Assembly: GCA_000722615.1 (NCBI GenBank) | Contig: JOKI01000004.1 | Span: forward strand, 1-64,000 | DNA: 64,000 nucleotides | DNA from: Pseudorhizobium pelagicum | GTDB lineage: Bacteria > Pseudomonadota > Alphaproteobacteria > Rhizobiales > Rhizobiaceae | Direction: 5' to 3' | Shown here: piece by piece, positions 46,462-54,833 of the stretch | How positions within the stretch are numbered: position 1 is the stretch's first letter | Layout: every line of letters begins with the position of its first letter | Made by a program: the position numbers and the translations under genes | The notes under the pieces: model-generated | Database searches by the model: none | What the model saw: the letters and a program-made list of their open reading frames with translations, nothing else | What the model was told of the DNA's origin: nothing

Positions 46462-47625
46462 TCAGTCGCGGCTGCGGTAGCCGTAGAGCCAGTCGAGATC
46501 CGCCGCAAGCGACTGCGGCGGCCTCAGCGACAGGACGAGATCGCGTCCCAGCCGGACCGGTCCACGGGCGTGATAGGCGAAGCGGTTGAACTTGCCGCGG
46601 GCTCGGGCCCGGGCGATGCGCGGCAGGCGCTCCGCCTCGAAGGTGTCGAGCGCCTCGGCAATCGAGGCGGCGCCCGCCACATGGGCCGCGAGCGCGAAGG
46701 CATCCTCGATCGCCATCGCCGCGCCCTGCGCCGCAAACGGCATCATGGCGTGGGCGGCGTCGCCGATCAGCACGGTGTCGCGGCCGTTCTGCCAGCGCCC
46801 CGGAATCATCTGGTAAAGCGGCCAGAAGGTCGGGGCAGGGGCCCTTTCGAGAACAGATACGATCTGGCGGTTCCAGCTCCGGAACTGGTCGAGCAGCATC
46901 TGCCGCTGCGCCTGCGTCGACTTCGCCTCCCAGGTCTCGCCTGGACTGATGCCTGAAGCGATGGCGACCACATTGAAGCCGCCGGCGTCTTTCAGGGGAT
47001 AGGAGACGAGGTGGGCGGAGGGGCCGAGGAAAGCCGAGACAGCATCCGGTGTCAGCCAGGCGGGGGCCTCTGCAGCGGGGACAGTGAAGCGCCAGGCGAC
47101 ATTTCCGGAAAACTCGGGTTCCGGTCCGCCGGAAACGCGGTGGCGCATTTGCGACCAGACGCCATCAGCCCCGACGACAAGTTTGTAGGGTTTGCCGGCG
47201 CCGATGAGGTCGGGCATGTCGTCCGGCGACAGGCGGGTGGCGAGCTTCAGGTTGCAAAGCGGTTGCGCCAGCACGGCTTCCAGCAGCGCGTTCTGCAGCG
47301 TCGAGCGGTGCAGAACGCCATAGGGCGCCCCCCAGCGCGCACGCGCGAAACTGCCGGCCGGGACATGACTGATGGCTCGCAGGCTGGTGCCGGAGAGGAG
47401 GTTGATGCGCTCCGGTTCGGTCCAGACCGTTTCGATCTTCTCCAGCACGCCGAGCGCATCGAGAATGCGCGATGCATTGGGCGAGATCTGCAGGCCAGCG
47501 CCAACTTCCGTCAGGGCCGGTGCCTGTTCGTAGATATCGCAGGCAATGCCCTTTCGTGCGAATGCGAGGGCAGCGGTCAGCCCGGCCATTCCGGCGCCGA
47601 CAATGGCGATCCTGTCTGTCGGCAT
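46462..47625 (-). CDS. FAD-dependent monooxygenase, salicylate hydroxylase-like
   Basis: Group A flavin monooxygenase (387 aa). It shows the N-terminal FAD motif IAIVGAGMAGLTAALAFARKG in part (GAGMAGLTAA, about 10-19), the NAD(P)H/FAD DG motif VVGADGVWSQMR (about 172), and the second FAD motif DTVLIGDAAHAMMPFAAQGA (about 284). Family members hydroxylate aromatic acids, but many are uncharacterised. ATG at 47625. It ends directly against the metC stop, convergently. Confidence 0.9.
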   Translation of the reverse strand: MPTDRIAIVGAGMAGLTAALAFARKGIACDIYEQAPALTEVGAGLQISPNASRILDALGVLEKIETVWTEPERINLLSGTSLRAISHVPAGSFARARWGAPYGVLHRSTLQNALLEAVLAQPLCNLKLATRLSPDDMPDLIGAGKPYKLVVGADGVWSQMRHRVSGGPEPEFSGNVAWRFTVPAAEAPAWLTPDAVSAFLGPSAHLVSYPLKDAGGFNVVAIASGISPGETWEAKSTQAQRQMLLDQFRSWNRQIVSVLERAPAPTFWPLYQMIPGRWQNGRDTVLIGDAAHAMMPFAAQGAAMAIEDAFALAAHVAGAASIAEALDTFEAERLPRIARARARGKFNRFAYHARGPVRLGRDLVLSLRPPQSLAADLDWLYGYRSRD

Positions 47626-47645
47626 CTTCAATGCCGATCGGAGGA

Positions 47646-47891
47646 CTACGCCGCCCTGACGTGGAAGACGCAGCCCGGCGGGTCCGTCTGCTCGGGCTTC
47701 AGGGCCGGATTGTAGCGGTAGAGGGTCGAGCAGTAGGAGCAGACCTTTTCGACGTCGTCGCCCATGTCGATGTAGATGTGCGGATGGTCGTAAGGAACCG
47801 ACGCGCCGGTGCACATGAACTCCTTCACGCCGATCTGGATCAGCCTGTGACCGCCGTCGTTCTGGAAGTGAGGGATGCCGTGCCCAGCCAT
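47646..47891 (-). CDS. CHCC-type zinc-finger domain protein
   Basis: An 81-aa protein matching the zf-CHCC family, related to the NDUFS6-type accessory subunit of respiratory complex I. The predicted zinc ligands are C27, His at 36 or 38, C51 and C54 (VCSYCSTLYR). The ATG at 47891 is the family start; an open frame further upstream is not conserved-looking. It lies 20 bp upstream of the monooxygenase on the same strand. A role with complex I is inferred from the family. Confidence 0.88.
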   Translation of the reverse strand: MAGHGIPHFQNDGGHRLIQIGVKEFMCTGASVPYDHPHIYIDMGDDVEKVCSYCSTLYRYNPALKPEQTDPPGCVFHVRAA

Positions 47892-48049
47892 TGTCGTCTC
47901 CGATGCTTTTTCGTTGCGCCGGACATTATCTCCCCGATGGCGGAATGTGTAGTGGGAAAAACTGACGCGGCGGGGTGGAAACGGCGCAGCCGGCGGTTTA
48001 AATCCGCTCGCTCTGCCTGCGGGCTCCAAACTGATCAGAAAGCCGGTTC

Positions 48050-48826
48050 ATGAACCTCAATGCCCCCGCGTTTTCCTCCTTCGCCCATGATGGCCTCGAT
48101 CTCTTCTACTTCGACGAGGGCGATCCGGAGGGGCAGCCAGTGCTGCTCATCCACGGCTTTGCCTCGAGCGCGCTGGTCAACTGGGTGCACCCGGGCTGGC
48201 TGAAAACGCTGGGCGAGGCGGGCTACCGGGTGATCGCGATCGACAACCGGGGTCATGGCCGGAGCGACAAGCCGCGCGATCAGGAGGCCTACCGGCCGTG
48301 GGTCATGGCCGAAGACGCCGCCGCACTGCTCGACCATCTGCGCATCCCGCAGGCGCATGTGATGGGCTATTCGATGGGTGCCCGCATCTCCGTCTTCCTC
48401 GCGCTCAACCATCCCGATCGGGTACGGTCGCTGGTGCTGGGCGGGCTCGGGAGCGGCATGACCGACGGGGTCGGCGACTGGGATCCGATTGCCGATGCCC
48501 TGATGGCGCCGTCGCTCGACGATGTTTCGCACGAGCGCGGGCGCATGTTTCGCGCCTTCGCCGACCAGACCAAGAGCGATCGCGAGGCGCTTGCCGCCTG
48601 CATCCGCGGCTCCCGGGACCTGGTGTCGGAGGACGACATGGGGCGGATCGAGGCGCCGACGCTGATCGGCGTGGGAACGAAGGACGATATCGCCGGTTCT
48701 CCGCAGAAGCTTGCCGCCCTGATGCCGCATGCGACAGCCCTCGACATTCCGGGCCGCGACCACATGCTGGCGGTCGGCGACCGGGTCTTCAAGAAGGCCG
48801 TGCTCGAATTCTACGAAGAACTCTGA
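48050..48826 (+). CDS. Alpha/beta hydrolase
   Basis: A 258-aa serine hydrolase of the alpha/beta fold. The oxyanion region is LLIHGFASSAL (about 33), the nucleophile elbow is GYSMGAR with S108, and the catalytic His lies in GRDHMLAVG (about 239). IAIDNRGHGRSDKP is the standard strand 4 motif. No signal peptide. Substrate unknown. It is upstream of cysE but separated by 114 bp containing an AT-rich stretch, so the two may have separate promoters. Confidence 0.9.
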   Translation: MNLNAPAFSSFAHDGLDLFYFDEGDPEGQPVLLIHGFASSALVNWVHPGWLKTLGEAGYRVIAIDNRGHGRSDKPRDQEAYRPWVMAEDAAALLDHLRIPQAHVMGYSMGARISVFLALNHPDRVRSLVLGGLGSGMTDGVGDWDPIADALMAPSLDDVSHERGRMFRAFADQTKSDREALAACIRGSRDLVSEDDMGRIEAPTLIGVGTKDDIAGSPQKLAALMPHATALDIPGRDHMLAVGDRVFKKAVLEFYEEL

Positions 48827-48940
48827 GGGGCGAACGATCCGCCCTGACGATAAAGATCAGCGAAATGCGATGTTGGAGGCGTTGGTCTTCCTGTAATGTT
48901 CTTATATATATTATCCTCCATCGAGAACGAGGAGACGGCG

Positions 48941-49765
48941 ATGGCCGCGAGAACCGAAATTCGCCCCAATGACCCGGTGGCCAGCGTCGATCCGATCTGG
49001 GATACGATGCGGCAGGAAGCGCGCGCTGCGGCCGACAGCGACCCGCTGCTGGCGGCCTTCCTCTATTCGACGGTTCTCAACCACCGCTCGCTGGAAGACA
49101 GCGTGATCCATCGCATCTGCGAGCGACTCGATCATGCCGATCTGCAGGCCGTTCTGCTTCGCCAGACCTTCGCTGAGATGCTGGCCGACTGGCCGGAATG
49201 GGGTTCGGTCCTGCGGGTGGACATCCAGGCTGTCTATGACCGCGATCCGGCATGCCTGCGATTTCTCGAACCCGTCCTCTACTTCAAGGGCTTTCACGCC
49301 ATCCAGACGCATCGGCTGGCCCATTGGCTGCTGTCGCGCGGGCGGCGGGACTTTGCGCTCTACCTGCAGAGCCGCGCCTCCAGCGTCTTCCAGACGGACA
49401 TCAATCCGGCCGCGCGCATCGGCAAGGGCATCTTCCTCGATCATGCCACCGGTCTCGTCGTCGGCGAGACGGCGGTGATCGGCGACAATGTCTCGATCCT
49501 GCACGGCGTGACGCTGGGCGGCACCGGCAAGGAAGGCGCCGAGCGTCATCCGAAGATCGCCAACGGCGTGCTGATCGGCGCAGGCGCCAAGATTCTCGGC
49601 AATATCGAGATCGGCTCGTGCTCCCGGGTCGCTGCCGGTTCGGTCGTGTTGAAGCCCGTGCCGCCGAAGACGACCGTTGCGGGCGTCCCGGCGAAGGTTG
49701 TCGGCGAGGCCGGCTGCTCGGAGCCCGCACGGCTGATGGACCAGCTTCTCAGCTCCGACGAATAG
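48941..49765 (+). CDS. cysE: Serine O-acetyltransferase
   Basis: First step of cysteine synthesis: acetylates serine (274 aa). An N-terminal helical domain (about 1-140) precedes the left-handed beta-helix of hexapeptide repeats. Active-site stretches are FLDHATGLVVGETAVIGDN, LHGVTLGGTGK and ERHPKIANGVLIGAGAKILG. The ATG at 48941 has GGAG 7 nt upstream; the earlier in-frame start (48896) lies in AT-rich, promoter-like sequence. The C-terminal tail, usually the cysteine-feedback and synthase-binding part, is present. Confidence 0.95.
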   Translation: MAARTEIRPNDPVASVDPIWDTMRQEARAAADSDPLLAAFLYSTVLNHRSLEDSVIHRICERLDHADLQAVLLRQTFAEMLADWPEWGSVLRVDIQAVYDRDPACLRFLEPVLYFKGFHAIQTHRLAHWLLSRGRRDFALYLQSRASSVFQTDINPAARIGKGIFLDHATGLVVGETAVIGDNVSILHGVTLGGTGKEGAERHPKIANGVLIGAGAKILGNIEIGSCSRVAAGSVVLKPVPPKTTVAGVPAKVVGEAGCSEPARLMDQLLSSDE

Positions 49766-49888
49766 ACCCTCGACGATCCCCCTCCCGGCACCGGCACGAA
49801 AAATGCCGGGTGGCCGACCGTTGCCTTTACTTTGGCTGCGATGCCATGGCACAAGCCCCGAAATCGAACCGCTGACGGAGAAAAAATC

Positions 49889-50092
49889 ATGAAGCCAGAA
49901 GAAATCAAGAAGCTGGACGGCTACTTCAAGCGGACGTTCAACCCGCAGATGGCGGTCAAGGCGCGCCCGCGCAAGGACGATTCGGCGGAAGTCTATATTG
50001 GCGACGAGTTCCTGGGCGTCGTCTACATCGACGACGAGGACGGCGACCGCTCCTATAATTTCTCGATGGCGATCCTCGACGTCGATCTGTAG
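49889..50092 (+). CDS. DUF3126 family protein
   Basis: A 67-aa protein matching DUF3126, a short alphaproteobacterial family of unknown function. It begins MKPEEIKKLDGYFKRTFN and ends in an acidic strand-rich segment (EVYIGDEFLGVVYIDDEDGD). ATG at 49889 has GGAG upstream. It follows cysE after 123 bp and is followed by a hairpin. No function can be assigned. Confidence 0.85.
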   Translation: MKPEEIKKLDGYFKRTFNPQMAVKARPRKDDSAEVYIGDEFLGVVYIDDEDGDRSYNFSMAILDVDL

Positions 50093-50147
50093 CCCCGGGT
50101 TCAGACGCGGCTTTGTCGCGCGGCGCTTCTGCACTATATTTGATTGG

Positions 50148-50176
50148 AGACCGGCGACGCCCGTTCGCCGGTCTTT
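50148..50176 (+). terminator. Hairpin after DUF3126, probable terminator
   Basis: A perfect 10-bp stem (AGACCGGCGA 50148-50157 / TCGCCGGTCT 50165-50174) followed by TTC. It stands 56 nt after the DUF3126 stop. A promoter-like TTGTCG-16-TATATT lies just before it (50113-50140); if used for clpS, the hairpin would be at the very 5' end of that RNA. The rest of the gap up to clpS shows nothing else clear. Confidence 0.55.
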
Positions 50177-50333
50177 CGATTCCGACGGCTGCTTTTTCGA
50201 ATGATCCGGCCGCGCAAGGAATAGTGATTGCGCCACAGCGCGGGGGGCTTAAAATCAGGGTCAAATGCACTAAGTTAAGAGCATCTGATGTCCGCCGCTT
50301 AAACCAGATGGTCACCCGCCGGATGATTGGGGA

Positions 50334-50696
50334 ATGAACGAAATGATCGCAGCGCCGATCTTGATGCAAGACGAAAAGAACGGCGACGGAGACAACGCAA
50401 ATCGCGGCACGTCCGTCATCACCCGCACCAAGCCGAAGACGAAGAAACCGAACCTGTACCGCGTGTTGCTCCTGAACGACGACTACACTCCCATGGAATT
50501 CGTCATTCATATCCTGGAGCGGTTCTTCCAGAAGGATCTTGAGGCGGCGACGCGGATCATGCTCCACGTGCACAATCATGGCGTGGGGGAGTGTGGAATA
50601 TTTACGTATGAAGTGGCGGAGACGAAGGTCAGTCAGGTCATGGATTTTGCCCGGCAGCACCAGCATCCCCTTCAATGCGTGATGGAAAAGAAGTGA
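50334..50696 (+). CDS. clpS: ATP-dependent Clp protease adaptor ClpS
   Basis: Adaptor (120 aa) that delivers N-degron substrates to ClpAP. The core carries the conserved [17 protein letters not shown] with the Asp-Asp pair and Met of the N-degron pocket, and [13 protein letters not shown]. The N-terminal 35 residues are flexible and Lys/Thr-rich, as needed to engage ClpA. Start is either ATG 50334 or ATG 50343; the latter has GGGGA at better spacing. It is 9 bp upstream of clpA. Confidence 0.96.
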   Translation: MNEMIAAPILMQDEKNGDGDNANRGTSVITRTKPKTKKPNLYRVLLLNDDYTPMEFVIHILERFFQKDLEAATRIMLHVHNHGVGECGIFTYEVAETKVSQVMDFARQHQHPLQCVMEKK

Positions 50697-50705
50697 GGAA
50701 TCCAC

Positions 50706-53216
50706 GTGCCAACTTTTTCGCCTAGTCTTGAAAAGGCGCTACACCAGGCACTGACGTTTGCGAACGAGCGGCATCACGAATATGCCACGCTCGAGCATCT
50801 GTTGCTGGCATTGATCGACGATGCCGATGCTGCAGCGGTCATGGGTGCGTGTAACGTCAACCTGGATGCCCTGCGCAAGACCGTTGCCGACTACGTCGAC
50901 AACGAACTTGCCAACCTGATCACCGGATACGACGAGGATTCGAAGCCGACCTCCGGCTTCCAGCGCGTCATCCAGCGCGCCGTCATCCATGTCCAGTCTT
51001 CCGGACGCGAGGAAGTGACTGGCGCCAATGTGCTGGTGGCGATCTTCGCGGAACGGGAAAGCCATGCCGCCTTCTTCCTGCAGGAGCAGGAGATGACGCG
51101 CTATGACGCCGTCAACTACATCTCTCACGGGATCGGCAAGCGGCCCGGGTCCTCGACGGTGCGTCCGCCTCGCGGTGCCGAGGAGAGCGACGCAGACGCC
51201 AAGCCCTCGCGCGAACAGGATGAAGGTCCCGGCAAGAAGCCGGCCGATGCCCTGAAGGCCTATTGCGTCAACCTGAACGAGAAGGCCAAGAACGGGCGCA
51301 TCGATCCGCTCATAGGGCGCCATTCCGAGGTCAACCGCACCATCCAGGTGCTGTGCCGCCGGTCCAAGAACAATCCGCTCTACGTGGGCGATCCCGGCGT
51401 CGGCAAGACGGCGATCGCCGAAGGTCTGGCCAAGCGGATCGTCGAAGGCAAGGTGCCCGAGGCGCTCGCCGATGCCACCATCTTCTCGCTCGACATGGGC
51501 ACGCTGCTCGCCGGCACCCGTTACCGCGGCGATTTCGAGGAACGCCTGAAGCAGGTCGTCAAGGAACTTGAGGACTATCCGGGTGCGGTTCTGTTCATCG
51601 ACGAGATCCACACCGTGATCGGTGCGGGCGCGACGTCGGGCGGTGCCATGGATGCCTCGAACCTTCTGAAGCCGGCGCTGTCTTCCGGGCAGATCCGCTG
51701 CATCGGTTCGACCACCTACAAGGAGTATCGCCAGTTCTTCGAGAAGGATCGGGCGCTGGTCCGCCGCTTCCAGAAGATCGACGTCAACGAGCCGTCGATC
51801 GACGATGCGATCGAAATCATGAAGGGCCTGAAGCCCTACTTCGAGGAATACCACAAGCTTCGCTACACCAACGAGGCGATCCGGTCGGCCGTCGAACTTT
51901 CGGCGCGCTACATCTCCGACCGCAAGCTGCCGGACAAGGCGATCGACGTGATCGACGAGACCGGTGCGGCACAGATGCTGCTGCCGGCTTCCAAGCGCCG
52001 CAAGCTGATCACCGAGAAGGAGATCGAGGTCACCATCGCAACGATGGCCCGGATCCCGGCCAAGACCGTCTCCAAGGACGACGAGATGGTTCTCGCCAAC
52101 CTGGAGAAGGAACTGCGCTCGGTTGTCTACGGCCAGGATGCAGCGATCGAGGCCTTGTCGACGGCGATCAAGCTTGCCCGTGCCGGCCTGCGCGAACCCA
52201 ACAAGCCGATCGGCTCCTATGTCTTCTCCGGCCCCACCGGCGTCGGCAAGACCGAGGTCGCCAAGCAGCTGGCCGCGTCGCTCGGCGTGGAAATGCTGCG
52301 GTTCGACATGTCGGAATACATGGAGCGGCACACGGTCTCGCGGTTGCTCGGTGCGCCTCCCGGCTATGTCGGCTTCGACCAGGGCGGTCTCCTGACCGAC
52401 GGTGTCGACCAGCACCCGCACAGCGTCGTCCTGCTCGACGAGATCGAGAAGGCGCATCCGGATATCTTCAATATCCTGCTGCAGGTGATGGACCACGGCT
52501 CGCTGACGGACCACAACGGCAAGAAGATCGACTTCCGCAACGTCATCCTGATCATGACGACGAACGCGGGCGCTTCGGAAATGGCCAAGGCCGCCATCGG
52601 CTTCGGTTCGTCGAAGCGCACCGGCGAAGACGAGGAGGCATTGAACCGCCTGTTCACGCCGGAGTTCCGCAACCGTCTCGACGCGACCATTCCGTTCGCG
52701 CCGCTGCCGACGGATGTCATCCATCAGGTGGTGCAGAAGTTCGTCATGCAGCTCGAGACGCAGCTTTCGGAGCGAAACATCACCTTCGACCTGCAGGACG
52801 ATGCGATCGCCTGGCTGGCGGAGAAGGGTTACGACGAGAAGATGGGTGCGCGTCCGCTTTCGCGCGTCATCCAGGAGTATATCAAGAAGCCGCTCGCCAA
52901 CGAGATCCTGTTCGGCAAACTCCGCAAGGGTGGTGTCGTGCATGTGACCGTGGGCAAGAAGGACGACGGCACCAACGGGCTGCTGCTCGACTGCGTGCCC
53001 GAGACGGTGCCTGTCAAGCCGAAGCGCGAGGCCGAGGTGGAAGAGGCGTCCGAAGAGGGCGGGGCGAAGGCCAAGAAGCCGCGGTCTTCCAAGAAGGCGA
53101 GTGGCGAGGACAAGGCTCGACCGATGGTCGAGGCCGATGTGGCCGTTTCCGAGGAGGCGCCGAAGACGCCGCCCCGCAAGGGCAGCATCGTGCCGCGCGT
53201 GCCCAAGTCCAAGTAA
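50706..53216 (+). CDS. clpA: ATP-dependent Clp protease ATP-binding subunit ClpA
   Basis: AAA+ unfoldase (836 aa) that feeds ClpP. The N-domain (about 1-145) opens LEKALHQALTFANERHHEYA. AAA1 has Walker A GDPGVGKT (about 229) and AAA2 has GPTGVGKT (about 509); the Walker B of AAA1 is VLFIDEIHT. It is some 75 residues longer than E. coli ClpA: from about residue 765 it has a Lys/Glu/Pro-rich tail. The start is GTG at 50706 after GAGG. It forms an operon with clpS. Confidence 0.96.
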   Translation: MPTFSPSLEKALHQALTFANERHHEYATLEHLLLALIDDADAAAVMGACNVNLDALRKTVADYVDNELANLITGYDEDSKPTSGFQRVIQRAVIHVQSSGREEVTGANVLVAIFAERESHAAFFLQEQEMTRYDAVNYISHGIGKRPGSSTVRPPRGAEESDADAKPSREQDEGPGKKPADALKAYCVNLNEKAKNGRIDPLIGRHSEVNRTIQVLCRRSKNNPLYVGDPGVGKTAIAEGLAKRIVEGKVPEALADATIFSLDMGTLLAGTRYRGDFEERLKQVVKELEDYPGAVLFIDEIHTVIGAGATSGGAMDASNLLKPALSSGQIRCIGSTTYKEYRQFFEKDRALVRRFQKIDVNEPSIDDAIEIMKGLKPYFEEYHKLRYTNEAIRSAVELSARYISDRKLPDKAIDVIDETGAAQMLLPASKRRKLITEKEIEVTIATMARIPAKTVSKDDEMVLANLEKELRSVVYGQDAAIEALSTAIKLARAGLREPNKPIGSYVFSGPTGVGKTEVAKQLAASLGVEMLRFDMSEYMERHTVSRLLGAPPGYVGFDQGGLLTDGVDQHPHSVVLLDEIEKAHPDIFNILLQVMDHGSLTDHNGKKIDFRNVILIMTTNAGASEMAKAAIGFGSSKRTGEDEEALNRLFTPEFRNRLDATIPFAPLPTDVIHQVVQKFVMQLETQLSERNITFDLQDDAIAWLAEKGYDEKMGARPLSRVIQEYIKKPLANEILFGKLRKGGVVHVTVGKKDDGTNGLLLDCVPETVPVKPKREAEVEEASEEGGAKAKKPRSSKKASGEDKARPMVEADVAVSEEAPKTPPRKGSIVPRVPKSK

Positions 53217-53230
53217 TTGACAGAGAAAAA

Positions 53231-53259
53231 GAAATGCCGGGTTCATCGCCCGGCATTTC
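53231..53259 (+). terminator. Terminator after clpA
   Basis: An 11-bp perfect stem (GAAATGCCGGG 53231-53241 / CCCGGCATTTC 53249-53259) with a 7-nt loop, 14 nt after the clpA stop. The following T-run is poor (TGCGTT), so termination may be partial. Confidence 0.65.
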
Positions 53260-53304
53260 TGCGTTATGCCTACGGCCTGCGCGTTGTCGTTTTCGGAAAT
53301 CTTG

Positions 53305-54057
53305 ATGTCCCCAACCAGTGATATGCGGCCCGCCATCTTCTGGTTTCTGTCCGGAATGCGCGGTATCACTTCGCTGCCCGCCGTCATCCTGATGACCTCC
53401 TTCGTCGGCTTCAGTGCCTTTGCCTTCGAATCCGGCATCTCGCGGGGAGAGGCGATCTTCATGACGATCTCCATCTGGGCGCTTCCGGCGAAGATGATCC
53501 TCGTCGGGATGATGGCAAGCGGTGCGCATATCGCCGCCTGTTTCCTGGCAGTCACGCTCTCCTCGATCCGGATGATGCCGATGGTGGCGTCGATCGTGCC
53601 GGAAATGCGCAACGAGAAGACGCCGACCTGGCTCCTGCTGCTGCTGTCGCATTTCGTCGCCATCACCGCCTGGGTCTTCGCGATCCAGCGACTGAAGGAC
53701 GTGCCGCGTGAATACCGGACGACCTTCTTCGCCGGCTTCGGGATAACACTGACGCTGACCAACACGCTGATCGTTGCCGTCTGCTACGGCGTCGTGGAGG
53801 CGTTTCCACCGGTGGTCTCCGGCGCGCTGTTCATGCTGACGCCGGTCTATTTCCTGGCTTCGATCTGGGCGACGGCCCGGCATACCGTGGTGAGGCTCGC
53901 CTTCGTCATCGGCGTCGTCGGCGGGCCCTTGATGGCGCTGGTGGCGCCGGGGTTCGACGTCCTCTATGCCGGCATCGGCGGCGGCACGCTTGCCTATGCC
54001 GTCGACCGATTCTGGATCCGGCCGCGCCGGGCCGCCGGTGAAGGCGCGATCCGATGA
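53305..54057 (+). CDS. azlC: AzlC family branched-chain amino-acid exporter subunit
   Basis: Large subunit (250 aa) of an AzlCD-type exporter of branched-chain amino acids, with about seven hydrophobic segments. The family regions PAVILMTSFVGFSAFAFESG, SIWALPAKMILV and the C-terminal VVGGPLMALVAPGFDVL are visible. ATG at 53305 is preferred (GGAAA upstream); ATG 53323 is also possible and 53266 lies in the terminator region. The stop overlaps azlD (ATGA), so the subunits are coupled. Confidence 0.85.
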   Translation: MSPTSDMRPAIFWFLSGMRGITSLPAVILMTSFVGFSAFAFESGISRGEAIFMTISIWALPAKMILVGMMASGAHIAACFLAVTLSSIRMMPMVASIVPEMRNEKTPTWLLLLLSHFVAITAWVFAIQRLKDVPREYRTTFFAGFGITLTLTNTLIVAVCYGVVEAFPPVVSGALFMLTPVYFLASIWATARHTVVRLAFVIGVVGGPLMALVAPGFDVLYAGIGGGTLAYAVDRFWIRPRRAAGEGAIR

Positions 54058-54395
54058 ACGGCGACTGGTGGTGGACCTATGTGGTGATTGCCGTGGCCGG
54101 CTGGCTGGCGACGGACATCTGGCGATGGCTCGGGGTGTTGATCGGCAATCGTCTCGACGAGGATTCCGAAGCGCTCTACTGGGTGAGGGCCGTAGCGACG
54201 GCGCTTGTCATGGCCGTCACCGCAAAGCTGATCGTGTTTCCAACCGGAACGCTGGCCGGCTCGCCACTGTGGCTGCGGATCGGGGCTGCCGGCATCGGCT
54301 TCCTCGCCTTCCTGCTGGCGGGACAGCGGGTGGGCGTGGCGGTGGTCACCTCCACGCTGCTGCTCGGCTTCGGTCTCTACTGGCTCGGCGTCTGA
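54054..54395 (+). CDS. azlD: AzlD domain-containing protein
   Basis: Small membrane subunit (113 aa) with four hydrophobic segments and the opening WWWTYVVIAVAGWLATDIWRW typical of AzlD partners. It overlaps azlC by four bases and presumably forms the export channel with it. In a window rich in branched-chain amino-acid genes this could relieve excess valine or leucine, but there is no direct link. Confidence 0.85.
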   Translation: MNGDWWWTYVVIAVAGWLATDIWRWLGVLIGNRLDEDSEALYWVRAVATALVMAVTAKLIVFPTGTLAGSPLWLRIGAAGIGFLAFLLAGQRVGVAVVTSTLLLGFGLYWLGV

Positions 54396-54401
54396 GCCGG
54401 C

Positions 54402-54833
54402 TCAGCCGGCAAGCGCCGTCCGGACCTTCTCGGCGTTCGCCTTCAGGATCTCGCCATCCTCCATCTGTCCGCTATGCGGCTTCAGAGGTTGCCCCTCGTG
54501 ACGGGGAACCACGTGGAAATGCAGATGAAAGACCGTCTGGCCCGCCGCCGGCTCGTTGAACTGCATGATGGTGATACCATCGGCTTCAAAGGCCTCCTGG
54601 GCAGCCCTAGCGAGCTTCTGAACGACCTGGACGGTGTTGGCGAGCACGGCCGGGTCGGCGTCCAGCATGTTGCGGGAGGGAGACTTCGGCACCACCAGCA
54701 GATGGCCGGGGGCCTGGGGCATCACGTCCATGAAGGCGACCGTATGGTCGTCCTCGTAGACCCGGTGAGCGGGGATCTCCCCGCGCAGGATCTTGGCGAA
54801 GATGTTGTTGTCGTCGTAGCTCTGGCCGCTCAT
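54402..54833 (-). CDS. HIT family protein
   Basis: Histidine-triad nucleotide hydrolase (143 aa). The triad is H103-x-H105-x-H107 in VFHLHFHVVPRH. The N-terminal NIFAKILRGEIPAHRVYEDD is the Hint/HIT signature. Such enzymes hydrolyse AMP-lysine-type phosphoramidates or dinucleotides. Its start overlaps the stop of the upstream FemAB-like gene (ATGA), so they form an operon. Confidence 0.93.
   Translation of the reverse strand: MSGQSYDDNNIFAKILRGEIPAHRVYEDDHTVAFMDVMPQAPGHLLVVPKSPSRNMLDADPAVLANTVQVVQKLARAAQEAFEADGITIMQFNEPAAGQTVFHLHFHVVPRHEGQPLKPHSGQMEDGEILKANAEKVRTALAG

Noticed and set aside
50739..53765. Long open frame (1008 codons) antisense to clpA
   Set aside because: ClpA is unambiguous; the antisense frame is low-complexity and crosses the clpA terminator.
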